Source of the DNA: an uncultured Candidatus Poseidoniales archaeon
GTDB taxonomy: Archaea; Thermoplasmatota; Poseidoniia; Poseidoniales; Poseidoniaceae
Reading direction: 5' to 3'
Assembly (NCBI GenBank): GCA_905181785.1
Contig: CAJIZC010000005.1
Coordinates: 86,538-150,537 of the forward strand
DNA length: 64,000 nucleotides
Position numbers and translations under genes: made by a program. The notes under the pieces were generated by a model. That model was not told where the DNA came from. It did not search any database and saw only the letters and a program-made list of their open reading frames with translations. Positions 9,232 to 17,620 of the stretch are shown one piece after another. Positions within the stretch are counted from its first letter, which is position 1. Each line of letters opens with the position of its first letter.

Positions 9232-10017
9232 TTATTCGCTCTCATCACTCATTGCACCGCCCAAAGCCCGCATCGAAGCCCGAGTGACGAATACCGTTGC
9301 CAGAATGGAGGCAATGATGCCTAAGCCGAGCATGATGCTTCCGGAAGAGGAGGTTTGCACCTCTTGCAAGGCGTTCCTATTGAGAGCAAAACTACCCAAC
9401 GCATGGCCGTAATAAGCGTAGGCCAACGAATAGATGATGCTCGATGCGTTTGAGAGCATGAACACTCGAAACGAGACTGGGCCTGCCGACATCATGTAAT
9501 TGAGCCACTCATCTGGAATCAATGGAGAAAGGCGTACAAGGACGGAGATTCGCATGGCATCTTCTGCCAATGCCCGTTCAATGCGTTTCATTTTTTCATC
9601 GTCTGCAATCGAGGCCTGAATTGTATCCCTAAACAACCAGCGGCCCAAGAGAAAGGCGATCATACCACCAATCATTGAGGCTGCGTAGTTGACCAGTGTG
9701 GCGACCCAGAAAGGGAAAATGGCCCCTGCGGCGACCTTGAGCAACGGTGAAGGGATCAACAATACAATGCCAAGGGAAACAGCAAGAGCGTAGAGAATCG
9801 GCCCGAGAGGGCCAACGTCTTCAAACCAAGAAATAATCACTTGTGCGTCTTGAAAAAGGACATACCCTGCACCAGCGCATCCAACCAACATCACGGCTCC
9901 GAAAAGAGCACGCCAACGGTACAACTGCGGTTGGTTTTCCTTCATTTGTTGAAGGTTGACCTTCCCGTCGATCAATTGCATTTCAGCCGGCTTGGGAAGG
10001 GAAGCAAGGCGCTTCAT
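9232..10017 (-). CDS. TVP38/TMEM64 (DedA-like) family membrane protein
   Basis: A 261-residue protein with about five to six hydrophobic segments. The VTT-domain pattern is clear: PLLKVAAGAIFPFW, then GGMIAFLLGRWLFRD, then RLSPLIPDEWLNYMMSAGPVSFRVF. These proteins are linked to lipid scrambling or membrane homeostasis; the substrate here is unknown. Its start overlaps the stop of the receiver-domain gene by 4 bp, so the two are translationally coupled. The N-terminal 35 residues are hydrophilic and cytoplasmic. Confidence 0.82.
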   Translation of the reverse strand: MKRLASLPKPAEMQLIDGKVNLQQMKENQPQLYRWRALFGAVMLVGCAGAGYVLFQDAQVIISWFEDVGPLGPILYALAVSLGIVLLIPSPLLKVAAGAIFPFWVATLVNYAASMIGGMIAFLLGRWLFRDTIQASIADDEKMKRIERALAEDAMRISVLVRLSPLIPDEWLNYMMSAGPVSFRVFMLSNASSIIYSLAYAYYGHALGSFALNRNALQEVQTSSSGSIMLGLGIIASILATVFVTRASMRALGGAMSDESE

Positions 10018-11102
10018 TCCTCTTCCTCCGCTGCTGGTAAGGCTTCAAGAACATCCTTGAGCATTTGTGCAGCGTCTTCGACCTGCGTCATCAGGGTGAT
10101 GTCCGAAACGGCCCCTGGCTGCCCAAGGTTCCAAAGTAAATCCGATACAAATTCGGTGGTCAGTCTTGTCATTTGGAGCACTTCGGGGTCAATGGGCGTC
10201 ATGTTGGCCTCGTGATAAATAGCCACAAGGTCGGGCGTTTCGCTCAAGATGTCATCCATTGCGTCTTCGACGTCTTGGGCCAAACCTTGGGCTTGAGCCT
10301 CAAGAATATCTTCCATTGAAGATTTGAATCCTTGGTTCATCGATTCTAAGCCAGGCTTACCTTTGCCGAGGGATTCACTGCGTTGGATGTCTCCAAAAGA
10401 GGGTGCTTGGGATGTTGGTTGCCCGAGCGCTTGCCCAGCCAAGCCTCCTTGAGCTGCTGACAAAGCCGTACCGTCGGCTTCTCCGACGAGTTTGTTCAGA
10501 GCTAAACGAAGCATTGCCGACATCGTTGATGGGTCCAATTCCTCGTTGACTTCCAATCCTTCTTCGCCCATTTGGCCGAGGATTTCATCGATGAAACCGC
10601 TGTCAATTTTTTCTGGACCAACAAGGCCTTTCAGCATAGGAAGAGCCCAGGTGCTGTCGCCCATCGTCATCGATACATCGAAACTTCCACCTTTGCCTCC
10701 ACCAACGTTGACTTCTGCCGGCGGTGGAACAAATTGTTTTCGAGTGTGCCGATTGAGTTGTTCAATCAGCGCCGACATATCAATCGGTTTGCCCATCACT
10801 TCAGCGACACCTGCCTGCGCCGCACCCACGAGGTATTCTTGACTCGTGTTTCGGGATAGAATGACGATTCGGCACTTAAATGCAAATTCTGGGTCGCTCA
10901 TTAACCGCTGTGAAGCATCAATAGCATCGCCGTTTTTCCATTCACTGTCAAACAAAACCACCTCTGGCATGATTGCCAAAGCAGTGCCTTCTGCTTGCCG
11001 TAGAGTCCCTGCACGGGTGATTTCGAAGCCCTCTCGCTCAAGGGTGTTGGCGAGGAGGCTTCGACGGCCTTCGTTTTCATCTGCGACGATTACCTTGGCC
11101 AT
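10014..11102 (-). CDS. Receiver-domain protein with uncharacterised C-terminal region
   Basis: A 362-residue protein. Residues 1-120 resemble a CheY-like receiver: acidic pair in VIVADENEGRRS, a phospho-acceptor Asp in VVLFDSEW, Ser/Thr switch region in IVILSRN, and the conserved Lys in VMGKPID. The remaining ~240 residues match no output domain I recognise. They are Gln/Gly/Met-rich in the middle (TALSAAQGGLAGQALGQP) and end with helical acidic segments. There is no DNA-binding or kinase motif. It shares a 4-bp overlap with the TVP38-like gene, so it may act at the membrane. Sensor partner not visible. Confidence 0.75.
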   Translation of the reverse strand: MAKVIVADENEGRRSLLANTLEREGFEITRAGTLRQAEGTALAIMPEVVLFDSEWKNGDAIDASQRLMSDPEFAFKCRIVILSRNTSQEYLVGAAQAGVAEVMGKPIDMSALIEQLNRHTRKQFVPPPAEVNVGGGKGGSFDVSMTMGDSTWALPMLKGLVGPEKIDSGFIDEILGQMGEEGLEVNEELDPSTMSAMLRLALNKLVGEADGTALSAAQGGLAGQALGQPTSQAPSFGDIQRSESLGKGKPGLESMNQGFKSSMEDILEAQAQGLAQDVEDAMDDILSETPDLVAIYHEANMTPIDPEVLQMTRLTTEFVSDLLWNLGQPGAVSDITLMTQVEDAAQMLKDVLEALPAAEEEE

Positions 11103-11212
11103 GTTCTCCCCCCTTTTCCCTCAAGGGGTTGCTGAGGAGTCTTGAACCTCACCCTTCATTCTGCCCATGCCATGATGATTGGCAGTGCGCCGGTTGGCGG
11201 CCAATGTCGAGG

Positions 11213-12397
11213 TCATTGAAGAATTTCTTCAGGTTGTGCAGCGTTCCACGCCAAGATACCACCCTCGAGGTTGTAGAGGGTGTTACCATCCATGCCCGCT
11301 TGCATTAACAGCATGGCAGCCATCTGTGATCGCATGCCACTCTTGCAGTAAATCAAAATGTCACGGTCTTTGGGCAGAACATCGATTGAATCGGTGACTA
11401 ATTCATGCGCCACGCGATGGTCGCATGAGGCAACACGGGCCTGTTGATGTTCCATAGCCGAACGCACATCGAGTATGAATGGTGCCCAGCCTTGACTTCT
11501 TCGTTCAATAAAATTAGACATTGATATGCGTTGGAACATTGACCCTTCATCGGAGGCTTCACCCTCTTGAATTGAACGCTTGGGGTCCGCAACTGCACAC
11601 CATTCAGGTGAATTGAACATAGCAGCAGCAGCCTCCAAGGTGGTGATGGTTTCACGGTCGTGATTGCGACTGAACCGGAGGGTGTTGAAGGCCATTTCTT
11701 CCGCATCGTACAGCAGAAGGCGCCCAGTCAGTACTTTGCCTAGATTGAGGATGATTTTCAGCGCTTCATTCGCTTGTAGAGAGCCGATCACACCCGGCAA
11801 AACGCCGAGAACTCCGCCTTCGCTGCATGATGGAACCGCACCCGGTGGTGGCGAGGTGGTGAAAAGGTCACGGTATGTGGGTCCACTTTGGTAATTGAAG
11901 ACGCTGACTTGGCCTTCATATCGATATATAGAACCATACACCCAAGGTATATTTAGCAAAGTGCAACAGTCATCCACAAGGTAACGTGTCGGAAGATTAT
12001 CGGTCCCATCGATAATTAGATCCCATCCTTCTTGGAAGATCCCCAATGCGTTTGAAGGGGTGAGTCTTGTGTCATAGGCTACAACTTCGATCTCATCGTT
12101 AAGCTCCCGAAGGCGATTTTGAGCAGAGGTTACCTTTTTTTCTCCAACGGCTCCTGTCGAATGGATGATTTGACGTTGGAGGTTTGAAAGGGCCACTGTA
12201 TCATCATCCACAACCCCTAATCGGCCGACGCCGGCTGCTGCAAGGTAAAGCAAAACAGGACTACCAAGGCCGCCAGCACCGACGACAAGAACGCTCGCTG
12301 CAGCAATTTTTTCTTGGCCTTCCAAGCCGACCCCTGGTAAAACGAGGTGGCGGTCGTATCGTTCATTCGTGCTCATTTCGACACCATCAGAAGCCAT
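11213..12397 (-). CDS. moeZ: MoeZ-type E1-like adenylyltransferase/rhodanese
   Basis: A 394-residue two-domain protein. Residues ~10-260 form a ThiF/MoeB adenylation domain: nucleotide-binding VVGAGGLGSPVLLYLAAAG, DDDTVALSNLQRQ, and a PSCSEGGVLGVLPGVIGS segment typical of MoeZ/MoeBR proteins. Residues ~290-394 form a rhodanese domain with active-site Cys in IYCKSGMRS. Such proteins activate the C-terminus of ubiquitin-like sulfur carriers (MoaD/ThiS/SAMP) and transfer sulfur for molybdopterin, thiamine or tRNA thiolation. It overlaps the preceding small membrane protein gene by 11 bp; an in-frame ATG at 12376 would remove the overlap. Confidence 0.88.
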   Translation of the reverse strand: MASDGVEMSTNERYDRHLVLPGVGLEGQEKIAAASVLVVGAGGLGSPVLLYLAAAGVGRLGVVDDDTVALSNLQRQIIHSTGAVGEKKVTSAQNRLRELNDEIEVVAYDTRLTPSNALGIFQEGWDLIIDGTDNLPTRYLVDDCCTLLNIPWVYGSIYRYEGQVSVFNYQSGPTYRDLFTTSPPPGAVPSCSEGGVLGVLPGVIGSLQANEALKIILNLGKVLTGRLLLYDAEEMAFNTLRFSRNHDRETITTLEAAAAMFNSPEWCAVADPKRSIQEGEASDEGSMFQRISMSNFIERRSQGWAPFILDVRSAMEHQQARVASCDHRVAHELVTDSIDVLPKDRDILIYCKSGMRSQMAAMLLMQAGMDGNTLYNLEGGILAWNAAQPEEILQ

Positions 12398-12809
12398 TCG
12401 TCATCAGTAATGCGAGAAACAATCCTATGATGATCACGCCGAGGAGCAACAAAGTGACAATGATAAGAGAGATGATTTGTGCCGCTCGTGCTACTCCGTG
12501 TTCAGTATGCCCGGGATACATTTCCGTAACACTGAGGGATTTGTTGGCGAGGATCAACGACACCGGTGCGAGAAAAAAGGGGAAGAAGAACAGAAATCCG
12601 CCAACAAGAGCGATGAGAGAGACCACGAGGGCGGCTGTTGCTTGAGTTTGCTGTTGTACCGACTGGTCAAATCTGACAATCATAGGTTCCTGTGAGCCCT
12701 GGAGTATTTGTTGGGGGCTGCCGTACAAGGGTTGTCCCGCCTCATTTCCGGGTCCTTCAGGGGTTGGGTCCCACTTGAAGCCTTGAGGAGGGTTGTCATC
12801 GGAGGTCAT
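12387..12809 (-). CDS. Small membrane protein, DUF4190-like
   Basis: A 140-residue protein: a Pro/Gly/Gln-rich hydrophilic N-terminus (~60 residues), then two hydrophobic segments (TAALVVSLIALVGGFLFFF and IISLIIVTLLLLGVIIIGLF) separated by a short loop with NKSLSVTEMY. This two-helix layout resembles DUF4190-type proteins of unknown function. ATG at 12809 is chosen; an ATG at 12827 and a TTG at 12848 are upstream alternatives. It is in an operon with the MoeZ-like gene. Confidence 0.65.
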   Translation of the reverse strand: MTSDDNPPQGFKWDPTPEGPGNEAGQPLYGSPQQILQGSQEPMIVRFDQSVQQQTQATAALVVSLIALVGGFLFFFPFFLAPVSLILANKSLSVTEMYPGHTEHGVARAAQIISLIIVTLLLLGVIIIGLFLALLMTNGF

Positions 12810-12851
12810 GCTTCGTCCAAGACCCATGGCAAAATAAAGGATATGCAAGCC

Positions 12852-13781
12852 TCAAGCATGGTTGTCTTCCAACCACTTTTCGACGTCAATGGCTGATTGG
12901 CAACCCATACCTGCTGCAGTGATGGCTTGTTTGTAGCGAGTGTCCACAACATCGCCTGCGGCAAAGACGCCTTCGACTGAAGTCATGGTGTGATGCTTGT
13001 GAAGGATGTAGCCTTCTTCATCGGTCTCAACTTGACCGCCAAGGAATGCTGTGATGGGTTTGTGACCGATCGCAATGAAGGCCCCAGTGACGTTAATCGT
13101 CTCTGTGCTTCCATCGCGTGGGTCTTCCAGAATCGCTCCTGAGAGCCCCTTTTCATTCGATAGCCAAGACTGAACTTGACGGAAAGTTTTGATTTCGATT
13201 TTCTCATTAGCAGCAGCGCGCTCGTACATGATGGTGGAGGCTTTGAACACATCTCGTCGGTGAACGAGGGTGACCTTTGAAGCGAAGCGAGTTAGGAAAG
13301 TTGCTTCTTCGCAAGCTGAATCTCCGCCACCAACAACCATGACTTCTTCGTCCCTGAAGAAAGCCCCATCGCATGTGGCGCATGTGGAGATTCCTCGCCC
13401 CTTTTGCTCTTCCTCACCAGGTACATTGAGCCAAATGGATTCAGCACCAGTGCAGACAATGATGGCATGGGTAAGGAAGACTTCGCCTTCCACGACCACC
13501 TTATATGGTCGTTCGGACAAGTCGACGGATTCTACATTTTGATCTCGGACTTCCAATCCAAAACGCTCGGCTTGTTCGCGCAACTCGGTCATCATTTCTG
13601 GCCCACCAATGCCCTTAGGGTAGCCGGGGAAGTTCTCTACGTCGGAAGTAAGCATCAACTGACCTCCAGACATGTACCCTGCAAACATCAGGGGGTTGAG
13701 CATGGCGCGAGCAGCGTAGAGGCCTGCGGTGTATCCGGCTGGTCCGGAACCGATGATGATGACATTGTGAATTTCTGACAT
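12852..13781 (-). CDS. trxB: Thioredoxin reductase
   Basis: A 309-residue flavoprotein reducing thioredoxin with NAD(P)H in the cytosol. The FAD-binding motif IGSGPAGYTAGLYAARA lies near the N-terminus and the redox-active CATC motif (STCATCDGAFF) in the middle. The second dinucleotide motif VVGGGDSACEEA and a C-terminal FAD contact (VFAAGDVVD) are also present. ATG at 13781 (MSEIHNV) matches the family start, with GGAG about 12 nt upstream; the longer frame beginning at 13832 is unlikely. It could support the glutaredoxin and rhodanese proteins in this window, but that link is only inferred. Confidence 0.94.
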   Translation of the reverse strand: MSEIHNVIIIGSGPAGYTAGLYAARAMLNPLMFAGYMSGGQLMLTSDVENFPGYPKGIGGPEMMTELREQAERFGLEVRDQNVESVDLSERPYKVVVEGEVFLTHAIIVCTGAESIWLNVPGEEEQKGRGISTCATCDGAFFRDEEVMVVGGGDSACEEATFLTRFASKVTLVHRRDVFKASTIMYERAAANEKIEIKTFRQVQSWLSNEKGLSGAILEDPRDGSTETINVTGAFIAIGHKPITAFLGGQVETDEEGYILHKHHTMTSVEGVFAAGDVVDTRYKQAITAAGMGCQSAIDVEKWLEDNHA

Positions 13782-13917
13782 AAAGATGCACTCCAGTAAG
13801 TTACCAAGGGGTGGGAGTCGCCATTTGAACATTCACATGCATTCACATCAAAGTGAAGCCGTCAAGGTTGAAGAAAAACATGCGCTGTGCTTCGCCTCAC
13901 CATGTGGATTTGCTCGT

Positions 13918-14316
13918 TCAGAGCATGCTTGCAAGAGCAGCCACAGCCGCCCTTGCATGGGGTTCCAGTCTTGGTTCAATGTGTTCAGGTTCAGCGCCCG
14001 GTCCAATAATGCCGAGGCCAACTGGCTTTTCATGAACAAGCTGAAGTTCAATAATCGATTTAATCACGGCTTGACCCATGGCCAATCCGTGTTGAGTTTG
14101 GCCCCGTTCAATGATGCCCAAGCACGCTGCTGCTGCAATGTCTTCTCGACCAAGCAATCTGTCGATGGCCAGTGGAACTTCCATGGCCCCTGGCACCCAG
14201 ATCACCTCAACCACCTCGAGATCGTGTTGCTCGGCTTCTTGTTTAGCCCAAACAAGCATGCGTTCAATCTCCTTTTTGTGGAATGAACCACAGACGAATC
14301 CGATCGGTGCTGTCAT
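13918..14316 (-). CDS. ribH: 6,7-dimethyl-8-ribityllumazine synthase
   Basis: A 132-residue lumazine synthase, condensing ArP (5-amino-6-ribitylaminouracil) with dihydroxybutanone phosphate, the penultimate step of riboflavin synthesis. Visible motifs are FVCGSFHKKEIERM, the substrate loop VPGAMEVPLA, and RGQTQHG with the conserved His. It is short, as in archaeal RibH. ATG at 14316 has an AGGAG sequence about 9 nt upstream. The gene follows ribE by 4 bp in the ribB-ribL-ribE-ribH order. Confidence 0.93.
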   Translation of the reverse strand: MTAPIGFVCGSFHKKEIERMLVWAKQEAEQHDLEVVEVIWVPGAMEVPLAIDRLLGREDIAAAACLGIIERGQTQHGLAMGQAVIKSIIELQLVHEKPVGLGIIGPGAEPEHIEPRLEPHARAAVAALASML

Positions 14317-14320
14317 ATTT

Positions 14321-14929
14321 TCATGCTCCTTTTTGTTGAGATAAGTACCGTTCGACGGTCTCGACGATGGTTTGGGTGGTTGAATCAATTTCCAGGTTGA
14401 CTGCGTCCCCTACTTCCCGCTGACCCAGCGTGGTGAGGCGGAGCGTTTCAGGAATGATGTGGAGGGAAAAACAGCCCTTTTCCACCGCACCAACGGTCAG
14501 TGAGATTCCGTCAACCCCAATGTAGCCTTTTTCGAGAATGAATTTCCGAAGTTCTTCAGGCACCAAGATTTCCAAGTTCATGCCTTCACCGCTGGCGTTG
14601 ACTGCGTGCACTAACCCGGTCCCCATGATATGGCCAGAGAGAAGATGTCCGCCGATTTCATCACCAAAAGCAAGAGAGCGCTCAATGTTGACCTTGTGGC
14701 CTGCATCAAGTTCGCCAGTGCTCGTTCGTTGAAGGGTTTCTTCAATGACATCGAAATGGACGCTATTGGATTGGATGGTGGTTGCTGTCAAGCAAACGCC
14801 GTTAATGGCTACGCTTGCCCCGATGGCAAGGTTCTCGACGTTTGGCAGTTCAATCACAAGCGTTCGGATGGTTTCTCCATCCTTGATTGAAAGAACTGTA
14901 CCTGTCCCTTGGACAATACCTGTGAACAT
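14321..14929 (-). CDS. ribE: Riboflavin synthase, alpha-subunit (bacterial) type
   Basis: A 202-residue riboflavin synthase, dismutating two lumazines to riboflavin. It shows the family N-terminus MFTGIVQGTG and two lumazine-binding repeats. Repeat 1 has VAINGVCLTAT and SVHFDVIEETLQRTS; repeat 2 starts after GHIMGTG and has IGVDGISLTV. Many archaea use an unrelated RibC-type enzyme, so this trimeric bacterial type is notable. Start ATG overlaps the ribL stop by one base (TGATG), indicating coupled translation. Confidence 0.94.
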   Translation of the reverse strand: MFTGIVQGTGTVLSIKDGETIRTLVIELPNVENLAIGASVAINGVCLTATTIQSNSVHFDVIEETLQRTSTGELDAGHKVNIERSLAFGDEIGGHLLSGHIMGTGLVHAVNASGEGMNLEILVPEELRKFILEKGYIGVDGISLTVGAVEKGCFSLHIIPETLRLTTLGQREVGDAVNLEIDSTTQTIVETVERYLSQQKGA

Positions 14930-15375
14930 CAAGCCTCATCCCCTGTTGTACGAGCGAGTTCGAGGATCCGGGCAATAATCTTGCGAGTTCCATCGAGGTC
15001 TTCCGAAAGGCCTTCGACCCTTGTCACTTCGATATGTTCGTATCCAAGATCCTTGAGTTGCGTGCGTATTCTGTCTTCAGCGTGTTCTTGGTCATAGCCA
15101 AGAGCAATCACGTTTGGATTGATGGAAGGAAGAATGTCAAAGATTGGCACATCGGGAGGGTTTCCGATCACTGCGCTATCCACTGGTTTGAGCCCTCGAA
15201 CCATGCGCAGCCTGAGGTCTTGGCCTGTAACGGGTTCATGCTTTCGCTTTCGTACCGTATCGTCATGAGCAACGACCACAGTCAAATGATCGCCAAGCGC
15301 TTTGGCTTGCTCCATGTAATGCAAATGACCTGCATGCAAGAGGTCAAACACACCAACCGCCATCACGCGCTTCAT
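14929..15375 (-). CDS. ribL: FAD synthetase RibL (archaeal nucleotidyltransferase)
   Basis: A 148-residue cytidylyltransferase-family protein with the HxGH motif (FDLLHAGHLHYM) at the N-terminus. Its length and position inside a riboflavin operon match archaeal RibL, which adenylates FMN to FAD. Other members of the fold make CDP-glycerol or CDP-alcohols, so the call rests partly on context. The ATG at 15375 (MKRVMAVGVFD) is the natural family start. The stop overlaps the ribE start. Confidence 0.85.
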   Translation of the reverse strand: MKRVMAVGVFDLLHAGHLHYMEQAKALGDHLTVVVAHDDTVRKRKHEPVTGQDLRLRMVRGLKPVDSAVIGNPPDVPIFDILPSINPNVIALGYDQEHAEDRIRTQLKDLGYEHIEVTRVEGLSEDLDGTRKIIARILELARTTGDEA

Positions 15376-15428
15376 TGCCTCACCAAATCTGTTCAAAATG
15401 CCCTTGCACAAGGTTCTACCGGCGGTGT

Positions 15429-16136
15429 TCAAGCACCGAGTGCCTCAATCAGTTGAGCGCCTTCGAGGAAGGGGATACCACGCTCAGTGGCCCAAACACG
15501 GGCATCATTCACCGAAAGGGCATGGTCGCCATCAGGCTGAAGCATCTCTGCGCCGATGACAACTGGGGTCATGCCGGCAAGTCGGGCCAGCCCCACGGCC
15601 AATTCAGTGTGGCCTTGTCGACGGGACAATCCACCTTCAGTTTCTCGGCACACCGGGATGTGACCTGGTGTTCGGAATTCTACGCCAAGCGCCTTTTGAG
15701 CGGCTTGACCTTCGGTCCCGGATTCAATGAGTTCGGCTGTGAGTTCAGCAAAGCGCCGGGTGGTTAAGGCCCGGTCATGGTCGGTAATTCCGGTGTATGT
15801 TTCTCGGTGGTTGAGTGAGAGTGTGAAGGCTGAGCGGGCATCATAGCGTAAATCGTTGGTGACCAAGTGACTGAGCACTTCATGATCGTTGACCAAACTG
15901 GGGTGGGTGTGAAGATCTTGTAAAAACGGCAAAGAAAAACGCTCACCAACGTCGTGGCCAATCGCCAAGAAGAGCAAACCGCCGCAGTCGAGGCGAAGTT
16001 GCCGCATTGTAGCAGGCTCAGCGCATTGGCCGGGGAACAACAGATCGGTTTCTCCTTCTCGCTTTTCGGAATCGAAAAGGCAGACTGGTTTGCCGTGCTG
16101 AAAGGCTTTGATTGCGGCTTGAACTTGCTCGTCCAT
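15429..16136 (-). CDS. ribB: 3,4-dihydroxy-2-butanone 4-phosphate synthase
   Basis: A 235-residue DHBP synthase converting ribulose 5-phosphate to the four-carbon riboflavin precursor. Family motifs are present: DSEKREGETDL near the N-terminus for Mg2+ and substrate binding, DLRYDARSAFTLS, TGHIPVCRETEG-like region (TPGHIPVC), and RQGHTELAVGLARLAG. It heads the minus-strand riboflavin cluster, 53 bp before ribL. ATG at 16136; a GTG two codons upstream is ignored. No GTP cyclohydrolase III or reductase is present locally. Confidence 0.93.
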   Translation of the reverse strand: MDEQVQAAIKAFQHGKPVCLFDSEKREGETDLLFPGQCAEPATMRQLRLDCGGLLFLAIGHDVGERFSLPFLQDLHTHPSLVNDHEVLSHLVTNDLRYDARSAFTLSLNHRETYTGITDHDRALTTRRFAELTAELIESGTEGQAAQKALGVEFRTPGHIPVCRETEGGLSRRQGHTELAVGLARLAGMTPVVIGAEMLQPDGDHALSVNDARVWATERGIPFLEGAQLIEALGA

Positions 16137-16272
16137 ATCCACGGGTCACCGGCTGGAGTTCATGAAGGGTCGTATGGTAGCACCCTCAGCAGGGGCTAAG
16201 AAATCGTTTGATTTTGCGGACAGCCAACGGAAAGGGGTTATCATAGGATGTCCCTTGGCTTGGACCTGCGGG

Positions 16273-17520
16273 ATGCAAATTATGCCAGTAAAACTCGGAC
16301 CCGCAGGTGTACCTTTGTCGTGCAAAGGACGAACGATTGTCGAAGGAATGGACGATATCATCTCCCTTGGCCTCGAAACCATGGAAGTTCAAACCGTTCG
16401 CATGGTCGCACCACACCACTTCGAACAGTACTGGCAAGCTGGTGTCTTGGCTAACAAAACCGAGTTCGAAATGAACATTCACGGACCTTACTACTCTGAA
16501 CTGCTTGGCAACCGCGTTGAACGAGGCCGATCGTTGGCAAAAATTGAGTCCACCCTTCAAGCGGCAAGAACCATCAATGCTCGCCACATTACACTCCACG
16601 CTGGCCACTATGGTGGCATGAGCCCAGGCTCAGCCGCCAACGAACAGGTTGCGAATGTATTCGCTGGTGTTGTTGATCGTGTAGCCGAAATTTGGCATGA
16701 CGATGAGGATGAATTCCCCGTGTTCCCTTGGATTAAAGACGGAACCCCTTCGAAAATAGGCATTGAAACCTCAGGTCGCCAAGAACTGTGGGGCAGCCTC
16801 GAGGAAGTTCTTGAAGTCGTCAACCACGTCGAAGGTACGATTCCAGTTCTCAACATCGCTCACATCCACGCTCGTGGTCACGGCAAGATGAGAACCTCCG
16901 AAGATTATGGCGAATTGTTTGATCAAGTCCGTGAAACAATTGGAACCAAGGAATTCTACTGTCACTTCTCAGGCGTTGAGCACAGAACTGGAAACGCCAT
17001 GCATTACACACAGATCAAGAAATCTGACTTGAACTTTGAACCGCTCGCTGAATTCATCGTCGAAGATGGTGGTTGGTTGGACATCACCTTGATTTCCGAC
17101 TCCCCGCTCCTTGAACACGATGCAATGTACATGTTGCAAAGCATCGAGAAGTCCCGTCACCGACAACTTGAGCGAAAAGCACGTGAAAACCGACGCCGAG
17201 CTCTCGCTGCACAAACTGGCACAACGCCCGCTGCATTGGCGGCTAAAGAAGCGCAACAAGCAGCGCTTCGCCCCGATGCGCAACCTGGTGCCAAGAAAGC
17301 AGAACCTGAAGCGGTTGTCGAAGAAGCGCCTGCTGCAGTTGCAGAACCCGTTGTTGAACCAATCGAAGAAGCGACCGCCCCAGTGGCTGAAGCTGCTGAG
17401 CCTGCTCCAAAAGCAAAGCCTGCAAAAAAGGCCGCTAAGAAGAAGGCGACCAAGGCAAAAGCCGAGGAGAAGAACGACGATGTCTTTGACTTCGAAGAAG
17501 AAGACGAAGACTTGTTCTGA
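16273..17520 (+). CDS. Endonuclease IV (AP endonuclease family 2)-like TIM-barrel protein with Ala/Lys tail
   Basis: A 415-residue protein. Residues ~1-290 match the Nfo/xylose-isomerase-like TIM barrel, with likely metal ligands in EMNIHGPYY, TLHAGHYGG, GIETSG, NIAHIHARG and CHFSGVEH. It may repair abasic sites in DNA. The last ~120 residues are low complexity, rich in Ala, Glu, Pro and Lys (KPAKKAAKKKATKAKA) and end acidic, a histone-tail-like extension absent from typical Nfo. The frame opens at 16162, but the ATG at 16273 sits about 30 nt after a TTATCATA element and fits the family N-terminus (GPAGVPLS). The ATG at 16282 is also possible. Confidence 0.82.
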   Translation: MQIMPVKLGPAGVPLSCKGRTIVEGMDDIISLGLETMEVQTVRMVAPHHFEQYWQAGVLANKTEFEMNIHGPYYSELLGNRVERGRSLAKIESTLQAARTINARHITLHAGHYGGMSPGSAANEQVANVFAGVVDRVAEIWHDDEDEFPVFPWIKDGTPSKIGIETSGRQELWGSLEEVLEVVNHVEGTIPVLNIAHIHARGHGKMRTSEDYGELFDQVRETIGTKEFYCHFSGVEHRTGNAMHYTQIKKSDLNFEPLAEFIVEDGGWLDITLISDSPLLEHDAMYMLQSIEKSRHRQLERKARENRRRALAAQTGTTPAALAAKEAQQAALRPDAQPGAKKAEPEAVVEEAPAAVAEPVVEPIEEATAPVAEAAEPAPKAKPAKKAAKKKATKAKAEEKNDDVFDFEEEDEDLF

Positions 17521-17620
17521 ACCTCACGACGCTCATTGAAGGCTCGCAAAACCACCTTTGTGGCAACGCTAACCGTGGGAACCAACATAAATGAAGTGGA
17601 CCGCGTTCGATATGGTCGCC

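Noticed and set aside
16162..16272. Longer N-terminus for the endonuclease IV-like protein
   Set aside because: The extra 37 residues lack family similarity and reach into the divergent ribB promoter; the TATA-like element favours the ATG at 16273.
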